From NCBI RefSeq assembly GCF_002835995.1, contig NZ_PJBZ01000068.1, forward strand, positions 1-64,000: DNA of 64,000 bases, written 5' to 3'. This stretch comes from Psychromonas sp. Urea-02u-13 (GTDB lineage Bacteria; Pseudomonadota; Gammaproteobacteria; Enterobacterales; Psychromonadaceae). A program made the position numbers and the translations under genes. Below are positions 25,368-33,908 of this stretch, piece by piece. How positions within the stretch are numbered: the first letter of the stretch is position 1; the number at the start of each line of letters is the position of its first letter. Under the pieces are notes generated by a model. It made no database searches. It had not been told where the DNA came from and saw only the letters and a program-made list of their open reading frames with translations.

Positions 25368-28175
25368 TTATAAAACTTTAATTGGCACTGCTTTACCAGC
25401 GAATTTAGTCGTCATTTCTTCAGTAGGAGGCGTAAATCGCGTTAAATCGATACCTTCTACAGCTGATTTGTACTCTTCGATGGTAGGGAAGCGACCTAGC
25501 ACTGTTGAAAGAACAACTAAAGGCGTAGAGCCTAGTAGTGATTCACCTTTCTTCTCTGCAGTATCTGCTACAACACGACCTTGGAATAAACGTGTTGAAG
25601 TGGCGATAACAGTATCACCTGGTTCAGCTTTCTCTTGGTTACCCATACATAAGTTACAGCCTGGGCGTTCTAAGTACATAATATTTTCGTATTTAGTACG
25701 TGCAGCGCCTTTCGGGTTTGTATCGTCAAATTCGAAACCAGAATACTTTTGCAAGATATCCCAATCGCCTTCAGCTTTAAGCTCATCAACAATGTTGTAT
25801 GTTGGTGGCGCAATCACTAATGGTGCTTTGAACGAAACGCTACCATTAATTTTCTCAAGGTTACGCAACATTTGAGCGACAATTTGCATATCACCTTTAT
25901 GTACCATACAAGAACCAACAAAACCTAAATCTACCGATTTACCTTTGTAGAATGAAACAGGACGAATAACATCATGCGTATAACGCTTAGATGCATCTTC
26001 GTTGTTAACATCTGGATCTGCAATCATAGGCTGGTCGATAACGTCTAAATCAATCACAACTTCTGCGTAATATTTAGCATTGTCATCGGGTGCTAGTGCT
26101 GGATTAGTACCTGACTTAATATCACCGATACGTTTGTCAGCTAAAGCGATTAGGCCTTTAAGTGTTGCTGCTTCGTTTTCCATACCCTTGTTGATCATGA
26201 TTTGGATACGGCTCTTAGCAAGCTCAAGTGACTCAATTAACGTTGCATCTTCAGAAATACAGATAGACGCTTTGGCTTTCATTTCTGCAGACCAATCGGT
26301 AAATGTGAATGCTTGGTCAGCTAGCAAAGTACCGATATGCACTTCAATGATGCGACCTTGGAATACATTCTCGCCGCCAAACTGCTTAAGCATTTGTGCT
26401 TGAGTCGCATGTACAACATCACGGAAATCCATGTGACCTTGCATGTTACCTTTAAACGTAACTTTTACAGAGTCAGGGATAGGCATTGCTGCTTCACCTG
26501 TTGCTAGTGCTACCGCTACTGTGCCTGAGTCAGCGCCGAACGCCACACCTTTAGACATACGAGTATGCGAGTCACCACCAATGATGATAGCGCGATCATC
26601 AATGGTAATATCGTTTAATACTTTATGAATAACATCAGTCATCGCTGGGTAGAGACCTTTAGGGTCACGTGCAGTGATAAGACCAAATTTGTTCATGAAG
26701 CTCATTAGCTTAGGAATGTTAGCTTTCGCTTTGTTATCCCAAACAGATGCCGTATGACAACCAGACTGGTAAGCGCCGTCTACTAATGGAGAAATAGTAG
26801 AAGCGGCCATTGCTTCAAGTTCCTGACAAGTCATAGGACCGGTCGTATCTTGAGAACCAACGATGTTTACTTTAACACGAACATCAGAGCCCGCATGTAA
26901 TGCAGCTTCTGACTGAACGCCAACAGCGTTGTTATTAAATATTTTTTCAACCGCTGTCAGACCTTGGCCTTCATGCGAAATTTCTTTTGAAGTTGCATAG
27001 ACAAGCTTTGTTGCAACGCCAAGTGTTTCTGAAGCAAACGTTTGTAATTTCTTACCAAATGTTACCGCGTAAGAACCACCGGCTTTCATGAACTCAACTT
27101 TTTGTGGTGTAAACGCTGAAGATATATCAGAAAGTTCTTTATCACCGTTGAATAATTTCTTAGCAACTGTATCGATAGTTAAAACTGACCCAGTTTCTAC
27201 TGAGTAAGCTTCTTCTAAAACAGCATCGCCATTTGCATCAACAACAGTATTACCGTTTGCATCTACTTTCTTAACCCAGTTTTTAAGATCAAGACCGATA
27301 CCACCCGTTACATCAACGGTTGTTAAGAAGATTGGAGAGATACCGTTAGTACCAGCAACAACAGGCGCGATATTAATGAAAGGAACATAAGGACTTGCTT
27401 GCTTACCAGCCCAAAGTGCCACATTGTTCACACCAGACATACGAGAAGAACCTACGCCCATTGTGCCTTTTTCAGCAATAAGCATGACTTTCGCTTCTGG
27501 GTGTTTAACTTGTAATGCTTTAATTTCTTCTTGAGCTTCTGGCGTCATCATACATTGGCCATGTAACTCACGGTCAGCACGTGAATGCGCTTGATGACCA
27601 GGAGAAAGTAAATCAGTTGAGATATCACCTTCACCAGCAATATAAGTGACTACTTCAATTTTTTCTGCAACGTTAGGTAATTTAGTGAAGAACTCTGCTT
27701 CAGCGTAGCTTTCAAGAATCTCTTTAGCGATAACATTGCCAGCTTTATAAGCTGTTTCAAGACGGCTTGTATCTGCGTCGTATAGGAATACTTGTGTTTT
27801 TAATACTTTAGCTGCTGTAGTTGCCACTGATGCATCATCAGATAGGGCTAAATCAAGTAGCACGGAAATTGAAGAACCACCTTTCATGTGTGACAACAAT
27901 TCAAAAGCAAATTCTGGGGTTATTTCAGCAACGTCGAATTCACCTAAAATGATCTCTTTTAAAAATGCTGATTTTGCACTTGCAGCACTAGTCGTGCCAG
28001 GCAAAGTGTTATAAATGAAGAAATTAAGCGAATCTTTTCGATACTCATTTCCTAAATCTTTAATTTGACCAATTATTTCTGATAATAAATCAGCAGAATC
28101 AATTGGTAGAGGAGCTAATCCTAGCTCATTATTACGACTTTCAATTTCTTTGATGTACTCTAAATATAGACTCAT
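25368..28175 (-). CDS. acnB: Aconitate hydratase B, long divergent form
   Basis: Interconverts citrate and isocitrate via cis-aconitate in the TCA cycle; AcnB enzymes may also act on 2-methylisocitrate. The 4Fe-4S ligands are visible: GSCMVH (C756) and PGCNLCMGN (C840, C843), plus SGCHTASVW and GGDSHTRMS. At 935 aa it is about 70 residues longer than the 865-aa enterobacterial protein and diverges from it through the N-terminal half; as I recall the family, the N-terminus (EFAFELLSHMKGG, FFIYNTLPGTTSAA) and the segment GGIGLDLKNWVKK match the ~930-aa form of Bacteroidetes. It sits near yacL, its usual partner, but inverted relative to lpd. Confidence 0.93.
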   Translation of the reverse strand: MSLYLEYIKEIESRNNELGLAPLPIDSADLLSEIIGQIKDLGNEYRKDSLNFFIYNTLPGTTSAASAKSAFLKEIILGEFDVAEITPEFAFELLSHMKGGSSISVLLDLALSDDASVATTAAKVLKTQVFLYDADTSRLETAYKAGNVIAKEILESYAEAEFFTKLPNVAEKIEVVTYIAGEGDISTDLLSPGHQAHSRADRELHGQCMMTPEAQEEIKALQVKHPEAKVMLIAEKGTMGVGSSRMSGVNNVALWAGKQASPYVPFINIAPVVAGTNGISPIFLTTVDVTGGIGLDLKNWVKKVDANGNTVVDANGDAVLEEAYSVETGSVLTIDTVAKKLFNGDKELSDISSAFTPQKVEFMKAGGSYAVTFGKKLQTFASETLGVATKLVYATSKEISHEGQGLTAVEKIFNNNAVGVQSEAALHAGSDVRVKVNIVGSQDTTGPMTCQELEAMAASTISPLVDGAYQSGCHTASVWDNKAKANIPKLMSFMNKFGLITARDPKGLYPAMTDVIHKVLNDITIDDRAIIIGGDSHTRMSKGVAFGADSGTVAVALATGEAAMPIPDSVKVTFKGNMQGHMDFRDVVHATQAQMLKQFGGENVFQGRIIEVHIGTLLADQAFTFTDWSAEMKAKASICISEDATLIESLELAKSRIQIMINKGMENEAATLKGLIALADKRIGDIKSGTNPALAPDDNAKYYAEVVIDLDVIDQPMIADPDVNNEDASKRYTHDVIRPVSFYKGKSVDLGFVGSCMVHKGDMQIVAQMLRNLEKINGSVSFKAPLVIAPPTYNIVDELKAEGDWDILQKYSGFEFDDTNPKGAARTKYENIMYLERPGCNLCMGNQEKAEPGDTVIATSTRLFQGRVVADTAEKKGESLLGSTPLVVLSTVLGRFPTIEEYKSAVEGIDLTRFTPPTEEMTTKFAGKAVPIKVL

Positions 28176-29217
28176 TTAAAACTCTCTCTCTAGTGTGCTA
28201 AAAATATTATCATCATTTTTAGCAAGGACAAATTTTGCCAACAGTTTACCTGATTTTCTAGTAACGACTAGGTTTTGGGCGAATTAACATTAAATTAACA
28301 CTATTCATGTGATTTATGTTGGATAGCAGAAATCGTAATGTTAATTATCTTTGTTAAATTTTTACTATTGATGGTACTCATTCGCGTAGATTGCTTTGTC
28401 TGAATAATTCTTCTTGGGTGTCATTCAGCTTTCAAGTGGCATCAGAAAAATCGATCAAGTCTCTTTTTTTGAAGGGGCTAGGGTGTTTGAAAAAGCGGAG
28501 CTTGAAAAACTATATATTGAAAATATTGGGCCTCACTTTTAAACGCGAAGAAAACAGCGTTATTACTCTTTATTAAAGATAGCGCCACAAGCAATGCGTA
28601 CGAGGGAGATACACATAGAGCACATTGTCACCGGTCGTAATTCAACGAAGATGCACAGATATTTTCGATTTAGCACAGTATTTGCTGCCTAAATACTGTG
28701 AATTGAAAGTAACAATGTTTGTTTCTATTTATAGCTATTACTTATCGAGTCGTTTAAATCGCATCAAAATAATCACTTAAGCTCTGCTAATTTGACTCTG
28801 TTGTTGAATATATTAAGTATGCATAACTATAAAAGTGTAGGCGCCCTTATAAGGTATCGCTATTTGAACTTTCATTTAACCTTATTAGCGATAAAGCTGA
28901 CTGAGTTATTGCAGTGAAAAGCATCATAATTAACGTTATTTAACTACTCATTTAGATTAAATATCATTCAAAAGACTATTTTCGGTCACTAGAAATAAAC
29001 TTTTTTATGCATATAGGATATATCATATTTATTTTTAGACTGAATGGATATAAAATAACTATTTGATAAATAACAATCTAGGTTAATCTAATGTGACAAA
29101 AGAATGAAAAATCTTAAATTAGCTTGTTTTTTCACCAAAAATTGATATTATCTTAAAAGATGACAAAAAACAGAGGCTGTCGAAACAGTCCAGTAATAAT
29201 CAATGACAAAATGAAAT
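28176..29217. other. AT-rich intergenic region between acnB and the regulator
   Basis: Over 1 kb without a believable gene. A 61-codon open frame at 28391-28576 has no ribosome site and no recognisable features. The promoters of the two divergent genes must lie here but I could not place them. One strong hairpin at 28674-28700 is listed separately. Confidence 0.5.
28674..28700. other. 10-bp perfect inverted repeat in intergenic DNA
   Basis: CACAGTATTT (28674-28683) and AAATACTGTG (28691-28700) around a 7-base spacer, with no T-run. It could be an operator or a transcript hairpin. Confidence 0.5.
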
Positions 29218-29272
29218 AAAAATAGATAAAGTAGGGGGGTTGCTACGATAAGCAAAATCCTTCTCTATTTTT
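29218..29272 (+). promoter_or_regulatory. Long leader hairpin before the wHTH-REC regulator
   Basis: AAAAATAGA (29218-29226) pairs with TCTATTTTT (29264-29272), and inside it TTGCT pairs with AGCAA around ACGATA. The structure ends in a T-rich stretch about 40 bases before the start codon, so it could act as a terminator/attenuator or a leader fold. Confidence 0.45.
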
Positions 29273-29312
29273 AATAATCGATATTAAATAAATCATAAAA
29301 GTGGGTGCTATT

Positions 29313-30146
29313 ATGTTAGAAAAAAGCTTAGTTGTGGGCGAATACCACATTGACACAAGTCAAAACAGTCTTATTCACGGAAGCCGTAAGGTTTACTTAG
29401 GTCCATTACGTACATCGTTATTACATTTCCTATGTAAAAATGTAAATACAGTAGTAACTCGTGAAGATCTTGCTCAACATGTATGGGGACGTCTAGTGAC
29501 GGATCATACAATTAACCAACATATTTCTCAATTACGTAAAAGTATCGGAACATTAAGCTTACACGGCTTAAATATCTCTACTATTCCAAAACGTGGCTAC
29601 ATTGCTCGTATGGAAGGTGTTGGCGTTTCTGAAAACAGTATTGCTCCAATGACACAATCTGAAGGTGCTAGTAACGTCATCAGTACGATGAAAGTATTAG
29701 TCGTTGAGGGTGCTGCTACTGACCGTATCCAGCTAATCGAATTATTAGAAGAGCTAGACGTTGCATATGTTGAAGGTGTTGCTACAACAATTGAAGCAGA
29801 ACGTTCTGTTGCACTTCAAGACTTCGATTTAGTGATTGTTGATACTTTATTATCTGATAACTCAGGTATTGAACTCATTAAAAATATCCGTATAGGCCAA
29901 ACATCAGCCGCTGCTGATATCTGTATTTTAAGCTCTCATTTCGATGTTCAGCGTGAGCTACTTGGTTTAAACAGCTTATTAGACGTGCAAGGTTTATTAT
30001 TAAAACCTTTCGAATCTAGCCGTTTAAAGCAAATGTTAATGGTTGCTACTAAATCAAATGTTGTTTTAAAACCACAAGCCGCTTACGAGCTTGTACCAAC
30101 AGACGTATTAGAAATTGCAGCATCAGCTAAAGCTGTAAACAGCTAG
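29313..30146 (+). CDS. Regulator with N-terminal winged helix and C-terminal receiver domain
   Basis: A 277-aa predicted transcription regulator. Residues 1-98 form an OmpR/ToxR-type winged helix (LGPLRTSLLHFLCKN, then VTREDLAQHVWG and INQHISQLRKSIG ending TIPKRGYI). Residues 126-240 resemble a CheY-type receiver: KVLVVEG, D177 in LVIVDTLLSDNSG, S207/S208 in ILSS and K231 in LLKPF. The order is the reverse of normal response regulators. Of the acidic pair only E132 remains, but the phospho-acceptor Asp, Ser and Lys are kept. No histidine kinase is adjacent. ATG 29313 was chosen over GTG 29301 because it gives the family start MLEKSLVVGEY; support is modest. Target unknown. Confidence 0.75.
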   Translation: MLEKSLVVGEYHIDTSQNSLIHGSRKVYLGPLRTSLLHFLCKNVNTVVTREDLAQHVWGRLVTDHTINQHISQLRKSIGTLSLHGLNISTIPKRGYIARMEGVGVSENSIAPMTQSEGASNVISTMKVLVVEGAATDRIQLIELLEELDVAYVEGVATTIEAERSVALQDFDLVIVDTLLSDNSGIELIKNIRIGQTSAAADICILSSHFDVQRELLGLNSLLDVQGLLLKPFESSRLKQMLMVATKSNVVLKPQAAYELVPTDVLEIAASAKAVNS

Positions 30147-30162
30147 TCACTGACTTTTTATT

Positions 30163-30196
30163 AAAGGCTCCCATGGCAACATGGGGGCCTTTTTTG
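30163..30196 (+). terminator. Intrinsic terminator after the wHTH-REC gene
   Basis: AAAGGCTCCCATG (30163-30175), GCAA loop and CATGGGGGCCTTT (30180-30192), then more T. A 13-bp stem with one G-T pair. Confidence 0.92.
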
Positions 30197-30378
30197 CTTT
30201 TAAGAAGATGTAATGCCAATCGAAATAAATAGCTGATAAATTTTACTTGTTAAAATAGCTTATTTCCGCGTTGTAAATCTCGTAAAGGGAACAACCATTC
30301 ACATCAATTTACGCCTTGATCTAAGCTATTTTTCCTACGCAAGAATTAGATCACATACTTAATACAATTGGTATAAAA

Positions 30379-30744
30379 ATGGAATTCGAATTTAGAAAAG
30401 ATTTTATTACTGAGCACGCAACCGTTCAAACTGAAATGGACCATGAGGCCATTGCAACCTGGCTTGAAATGGAAGGGCAGTCTACCGCCTGGGTTGAAGC
30501 GCTTATTGTAAATATTATTGCTGTACAAACGAGAGCATTAACAGAGTATAAATTAGCGGGCAGTGAATTTAATTTGTTATTAACCAATGCAGACGCACAA
30601 GTGACCAATCACCGTTTGATGGAAACTGATGAAGATGAAACGTTAGATGATAGTTTGTCATTCTATGATGCTGAAATAGAAGCGTGTTGCGGATTAGAGG
30701 ACTTTAAAAACTTAATTGAGTCTTGGTTAGAGTTTATAAGCTAG
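30379..30744 (+). CDS. yacL: UPF0231 family protein YacL
   Basis: A 121-residue acidic cytoplasmic protein of unknown function. It matches E. coli YacL in length and pattern: the opening MEFEFRKD (MDYEFLRD in E. coli), the GSEFNLLL/GHEYTLWM stretch, and SFYDAEIEACCGLEDF near the C-terminus. In enterobacteria yacL sits beside acnB; here the wHTH-REC regulator lies between. No ribosome site is obvious; ATG 30379 is the only sensible start. Confidence 0.85.
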   Translation: MEFEFRKDFITEHATVQTEMDHEAIATWLEMEGQSTAWVEALIVNIIAVQTRALTEYKLAGSEFNLLLTNADAQVTNHRLMETDEDETLDDSLSFYDAEIEACCGLEDFKNLIESWLEFIS

Positions 30745-30762
30745 ATAGCAGACTTGATGCAC

Positions 30763-30793
30763 GAAGCTAGAAGGCTTAATGCTTTCCAGCTTC
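30763..30793. terminator. Hairpin between convergent yacL and mgtE
   Basis: GAAGCTAGAAGGC and GCTTTCCAGCTTC pair with one mismatch and one G-T around a 5-base loop. It lies in the 62-bp convergent gap. The T-run is weak, so terminator function is tentative. Confidence 0.45.
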
Positions 30794-30806
30794 AAGCGAT
30801 TAGCTT

Positions 30807-32171
30807 TTAACTATGTTGTAGTACTAATGTTGCCATTCCTAAAAATGAGAATAAACCCACAACATCTGTAATGGTTGTTAATGCCATCCCACCTGCTAAT
30901 GCAGGGTCAATTTTATACTTATGCATAATCAACGGAATACTCACACCAGCAATACCTGCAACGGATAGGTTAATAAACATCGCTCCGGCAATAATAATAC
31001 CGACAGTAATATCTCCTTTCCATATCACGACAGCGATGGCAACAAAGATTGCCCAAACCATACCATTTAAAAGACCAATAGCTGCTTCTTTACCAATTAA
31101 CCAACGTGTATTGGTATTACCTATATGTCCGACTGCGATACCACGAATAACCAGTGCTAATGTTTGGTTACCTGCAATGCCACCCATGCTTGGAACGATA
31201 GTCATTAATACCGCTAAAGTTGCCATCTGTTCTAATGTTGCTTCAAACATATTCGACACAGAGGCAGCAATAAAGGCTGCAATTAAATTAATCGATAACC
31301 ATACCGTTCGACGCTTAGCACTGGGTAAAATAGGGGCAAAGGTATCTTCATCATCGTCCATCCCCGCCATACCCATCATGGAATGTTCGGCATTTTCACG
31401 GATAATATCAACGACATCATCGATAGTAATACGACCCAGTAATTGGTTGTTATGATCCACAACAGGCGCTGAAATCCAATCATGTCGCTCGAATAACTTG
31501 GCGATTTCAAGTTCAGGCATTTCTGCTAATAAACTACCTGTTTTATTGTTCATGACTTCTTTGACAGAAAGCGACGGGTCGACGGTTAATAGTGTTGAAA
31601 GCGGCACATCACCAATAAGGTGATCGCCTGCATTAACTACATATAAAGTATCAGTGGCTTCGGGTAGTTCACCTTTAAGGCGTAAATAGCGTAATACCAC
31701 ATCGATAGAAACGTCAGGACGCAGAGTGATAGTGTCGGTATTCATGATAGATCCGGCTGTATCTTCAGGATAAGCCAATGCTTGCTCTACACGATGTCTA
31801 TCCTGAGCATCCATTTGCTCCAGCACTGCTTGGTAAAGACTATCTGGGATGCCACGTAATATATAAGCAAGATCGTCGGTATCCATGCCTTCTGTGACTG
31901 CCACTAGATTAGTGGCATCCATCAGGCTGATAATGCCATCTTTGGCATCTTCATTTAATTCTTCGAGGATTTCACCTTGCTGATCATGATCTGTGAGGTT
32001 CCAGAGGACTTTACGATTTGCGGGGGGAGAAGACTCAAGTAATAGTGCAACATCACAAGCATGCATTTTTTCAAGGATGCTGCGTGCCAGTACAAACATG
32101 CCACTTTCGAGTGCTTTATTGATGGTTTGCAGTTGCTGTTGGGTATCTTTTAACTCTGTTTTTTCCAGCAT
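30807..32171 (-). CDS. mgtE: Magnesium transporter MgtE
   Basis: Inner-membrane Mg2+ channel. 454 aa with the MgtE order: N-terminal helical domain (about 20-130, ILEKMHACDVALLLESSP), two CBS domains (about 135-255, including PEDTAGSIMNTDTITLRPD), a plug helix and five membrane helices (from about 285, TVWLSINLIAAFIAAS) with the pore signature MGGIAGNQTLALVIRGIAVG and the C-terminal GGMALTTITDVVGLFSFLG. Cytosolic Mg2+ bound by the N/CBS domains closes such channels. It is the last gene of the rpoN-ptsN-rapZ-ptsO cluster, 14 bp after ptsO. Confidence 0.96.
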   Translation of the reverse strand: MLEKTELKDTQQQLQTINKALESGMFVLARSILEKMHACDVALLLESSPPANRKVLWNLTDHDQQGEILEELNEDAKDGIISLMDATNLVAVTEGMDTDDLAYILRGIPDSLYQAVLEQMDAQDRHRVEQALAYPEDTAGSIMNTDTITLRPDVSIDVVLRYLRLKGELPEATDTLYVVNAGDHLIGDVPLSTLLTVDPSLSVKEVMNNKTGSLLAEMPELEIAKLFERHDWISAPVVDHNNQLLGRITIDDVVDIIRENAEHSMMGMAGMDDDEDTFAPILPSAKRRTVWLSINLIAAFIAASVSNMFEATLEQMATLAVLMTIVPSMGGIAGNQTLALVIRGIAVGHIGNTNTRWLIGKEAAIGLLNGMVWAIFVAIAVVIWKGDITVGIIIAGAMFINLSVAGIAGVSIPLIMHKYKIDPALAGGMALTTITDVVGLFSFLGMATLVLQHS

Positions 32172-32185
32172 CTGCTTTCTCCGAA

Positions 32186-32461
32186 TTATTCTTCTTCTAA
32201 AAATTTATCTTCAATTAACTGGGTAACGGCTGACATTGCTTGCTGAGCTTCATTACCTGTCGCTATAATTTCTATCTCTTGGCCATAACAAGTCTCTAAT
32301 ACCAATAAGCCTAGAACACTGTCTGCATCGGCTTGCTTATCATGATGTCTAATCGTAATTTTGGCATCAAAATCATTAACTAATTCAACAAGTTTAATGG
32401 TTGCACGTGTATGTAAACCCAATTTGTTCTGTATTGTAATAGTTTGCTTGATGATATCCAC
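32186..32461 (-). CDS. ptsO: Phosphocarrier protein NPr (nitrogen PTS HPr)
   Basis: HPr-family carrier of the nitrogen PTS, passing phosphate from PtsP to PtsN. 91 aa with active-site histidine H17 in NKLGLHTRAT. The usual regulatory-Ser region is SVLGLLVLE. Its position directly after rapZ and ptsN identifies it as NPr rather than the sugar-PTS HPr. Confidence 0.93.
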   Translation of the reverse strand: MDIIKQTITIQNKLGLHTRATIKLVELVNDFDAKITIRHHDKQADADSVLGLLVLETCYGQEIEIIATGNEAQQAMSAVTQLIEDKFLEEE

Positions 32462-32476
32462 TTTTTTATGCTTCTC

Positions 32477-33322
32477 TTATTTTACACGTAAACATTTGTG
32501 TTCGATTTGCACCTGATACTTACTCTTAAAGCGAGAGGCAATTTTTTCGGTTAGATACACTGAACGATGTTTTCCACCTGTGCAACCAATTGCAATAGTG
32601 ACATAGTTACGATTGTTATTTTCTAGGTGTGGTAACCACGATTGAAAGAGGTTTTCTATCTGATTCGCCGTCTGTTCAACGACTGGAAATGATTCCAAGT
32701 AATCAATAATAGGCTGCTCTTGCCCATTGTATTGCTGTAATTCTGCTTCCCAATGAGGGTTGGGTAAAAAGCGCACGTCAAAAATGTAATCAGCGTCTTC
32801 AGGGTGAATATATTTAAAGCCGAATGATTGAAAAATAATTAATAGGTTACTTTTACTTGAACCTTGTAAATAAATCTTAAGTCGCTCATTCAAATTGTGA
32901 ATTGACAGTGTTGTTGTATCTATCTCAAGGGCTGCACTTTGCTTGATTGGCGCTAATAGCTCACTTTCGAGTTCTAGTGCCTGTGAAAGCGATAGCTTTT
33001 GTTTTGAAAGGGGGTGCAGTCGTCTTGTTTCACTATAGCGACGTATTAGCTCTGTACTGATTGCATCAATATAGAGAATTTCTATCTCTACTTTTGCTTT
33101 GAGTGTTGCTAATAGTTGCTCAATATCTTGTGCGCTACTGGGTAGGTTACGAATATCTAAAGTGATGGCGATTTTGTTGTTGATAGGATCAACACTATCG
33201 ATAAGCTGTTCTAAAAGCTGAAAAGGAACCCCATCAATACAGTTGTAACCTAGATCTTCAAGCACATGTAGTGCAATTGTTTTCCCTGATCCTGATCGCC
33301 CACTAATAATGATTAGCTTCAT
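32477..33322 (-). CDS. rapZ: RNase adapter protein RapZ
   Basis: Nucleotide-binding protein that, in enterobacteria, delivers the GlmZ small RNA to RNase E and so tunes glucosamine-6-phosphate synthesis. 281 aa. Walker A GRSGSGKT at residues 8-15, and the conserved C-terminal CTGGKHRSVYLTEKIA followed by a basic tail. It lies between ptsN (15 bp) and ptsO (15 bp). Whether the GlmZ circuit exists in this organism cannot be told here. Confidence 0.94.
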   Translation of the reverse strand: MKLIIISGRSGSGKTIALHVLEDLGYNCIDGVPFQLLEQLIDSVDPINNKIAITLDIRNLPSSAQDIEQLLATLKAKVEIEILYIDAISTELIRRYSETRRLHPLSKQKLSLSQALELESELLAPIKQSAALEIDTTTLSIHNLNERLKIYLQGSSKSNLLIIFQSFGFKYIHPEDADYIFDVRFLPNPHWEAELQQYNGQEQPIIDYLESFPVVEQTANQIENLFQSWLPHLENNNRNYVTIAIGCTGGKHRSVYLTEKIASRFKSKYQVQIEHKCLRVK

Positions 33323-33337
33323 TTTATTTCCTATCGA

Positions 33338-33784
33338 TTAGTCGATTTGCAGTAACTTATATAAACTTTCATTATTTTCAGCACTTCTGATTTGACGTAT
33401 ATAACGTTTATCTAACAGTTTTTTGCTGATTTCTGACAATGCCGTCAAATATTGTTTACAACGGTCTTCGGGAACAAAGATAGCAAACAGTATATCCACT
33501 TTATTTCCGTCATAGGAATCATAGTCTATACCTGAGCTACATTGCATAAAAATAGCCGTTGCAGAGTGTGAGCTATCAATTTTAACATGGGGAATTGCAA
33601 TACCATGACCCACCCCAGTAGAGCCTATTTTCTCTCTGGCAATGAGCGCATTAAATAACTGCTGGGGATCCATATCTAATTTTTCAGCTGCAATGTGGCT
33701 AATTTTTTCTAAAGCACACTTTTTGCTAGTACAAGTCGTTTGACTAAAAACAGATTCTTTATCTAATAGTTCAGATATTTTCAT
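33338..33784 (-). CDS. ptsN: Nitrogen-PTS EIIA protein PtsN
   Basis: EIIA-Ntr regulator, phosphorylated by NPr; in E. coli it controls potassium transport and phosphate sensing. 148 aa, with active-site histidine H66 in GVGHGIAIPHVK. It follows rpoN after 124 bp. In most gammaproteobacteria hpf lies between rpoN and ptsN; no such ORF is present here. Confidence 0.95.
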   Translation of the reverse strand: MKISELLDKESVFSQTTCTSKKCALEKISHIAAEKLDMDPQQLFNALIAREKIGSTGVGHGIAIPHVKIDSSHSATAIFMQCSSGIDYDSYDGNKVDILFAIFVPEDRCKQYLTALSEISKKLLDKRYIRQIRSAENNESLYKLLQID

Positions 33785-33842
33785 ATTAACTTTTTTAATT
33801 GCTACATTTGGCGCGATTTTATCAGGTTAAAATAGAATGGCT

Positions 33843-33866
33843 ATTAAGAAATCTTATTTTCTTAAC
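33843..33866. other. Hairpin in the rpoN-ptsN gap
   Basis: TTAAGAAA and TTTCTTAA form a perfect 8-bp inverted repeat around a 6-base loop. The T-run is short. It may mark where hpf was lost or a weak processing/termination site. Confidence 0.4.
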
Positions 33867-33908
33867 ATTTATCAGTATTGAAGCAATGACTATGTGTATT
33901 TACTCAAA

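Noticed and set aside
28391-28576. 61-codon ORF in the acnB-regulator gap
   Set aside because: No Shine-Dalgarno, no domain, and random-looking composition in AT-rich intergenic DNA.
30871-31455. 194-codon plus-strand ORF inside mgtE
   Set aside because: Antisense shadow of a clear MgtE coding sequence; no start signal or recognisable domain.
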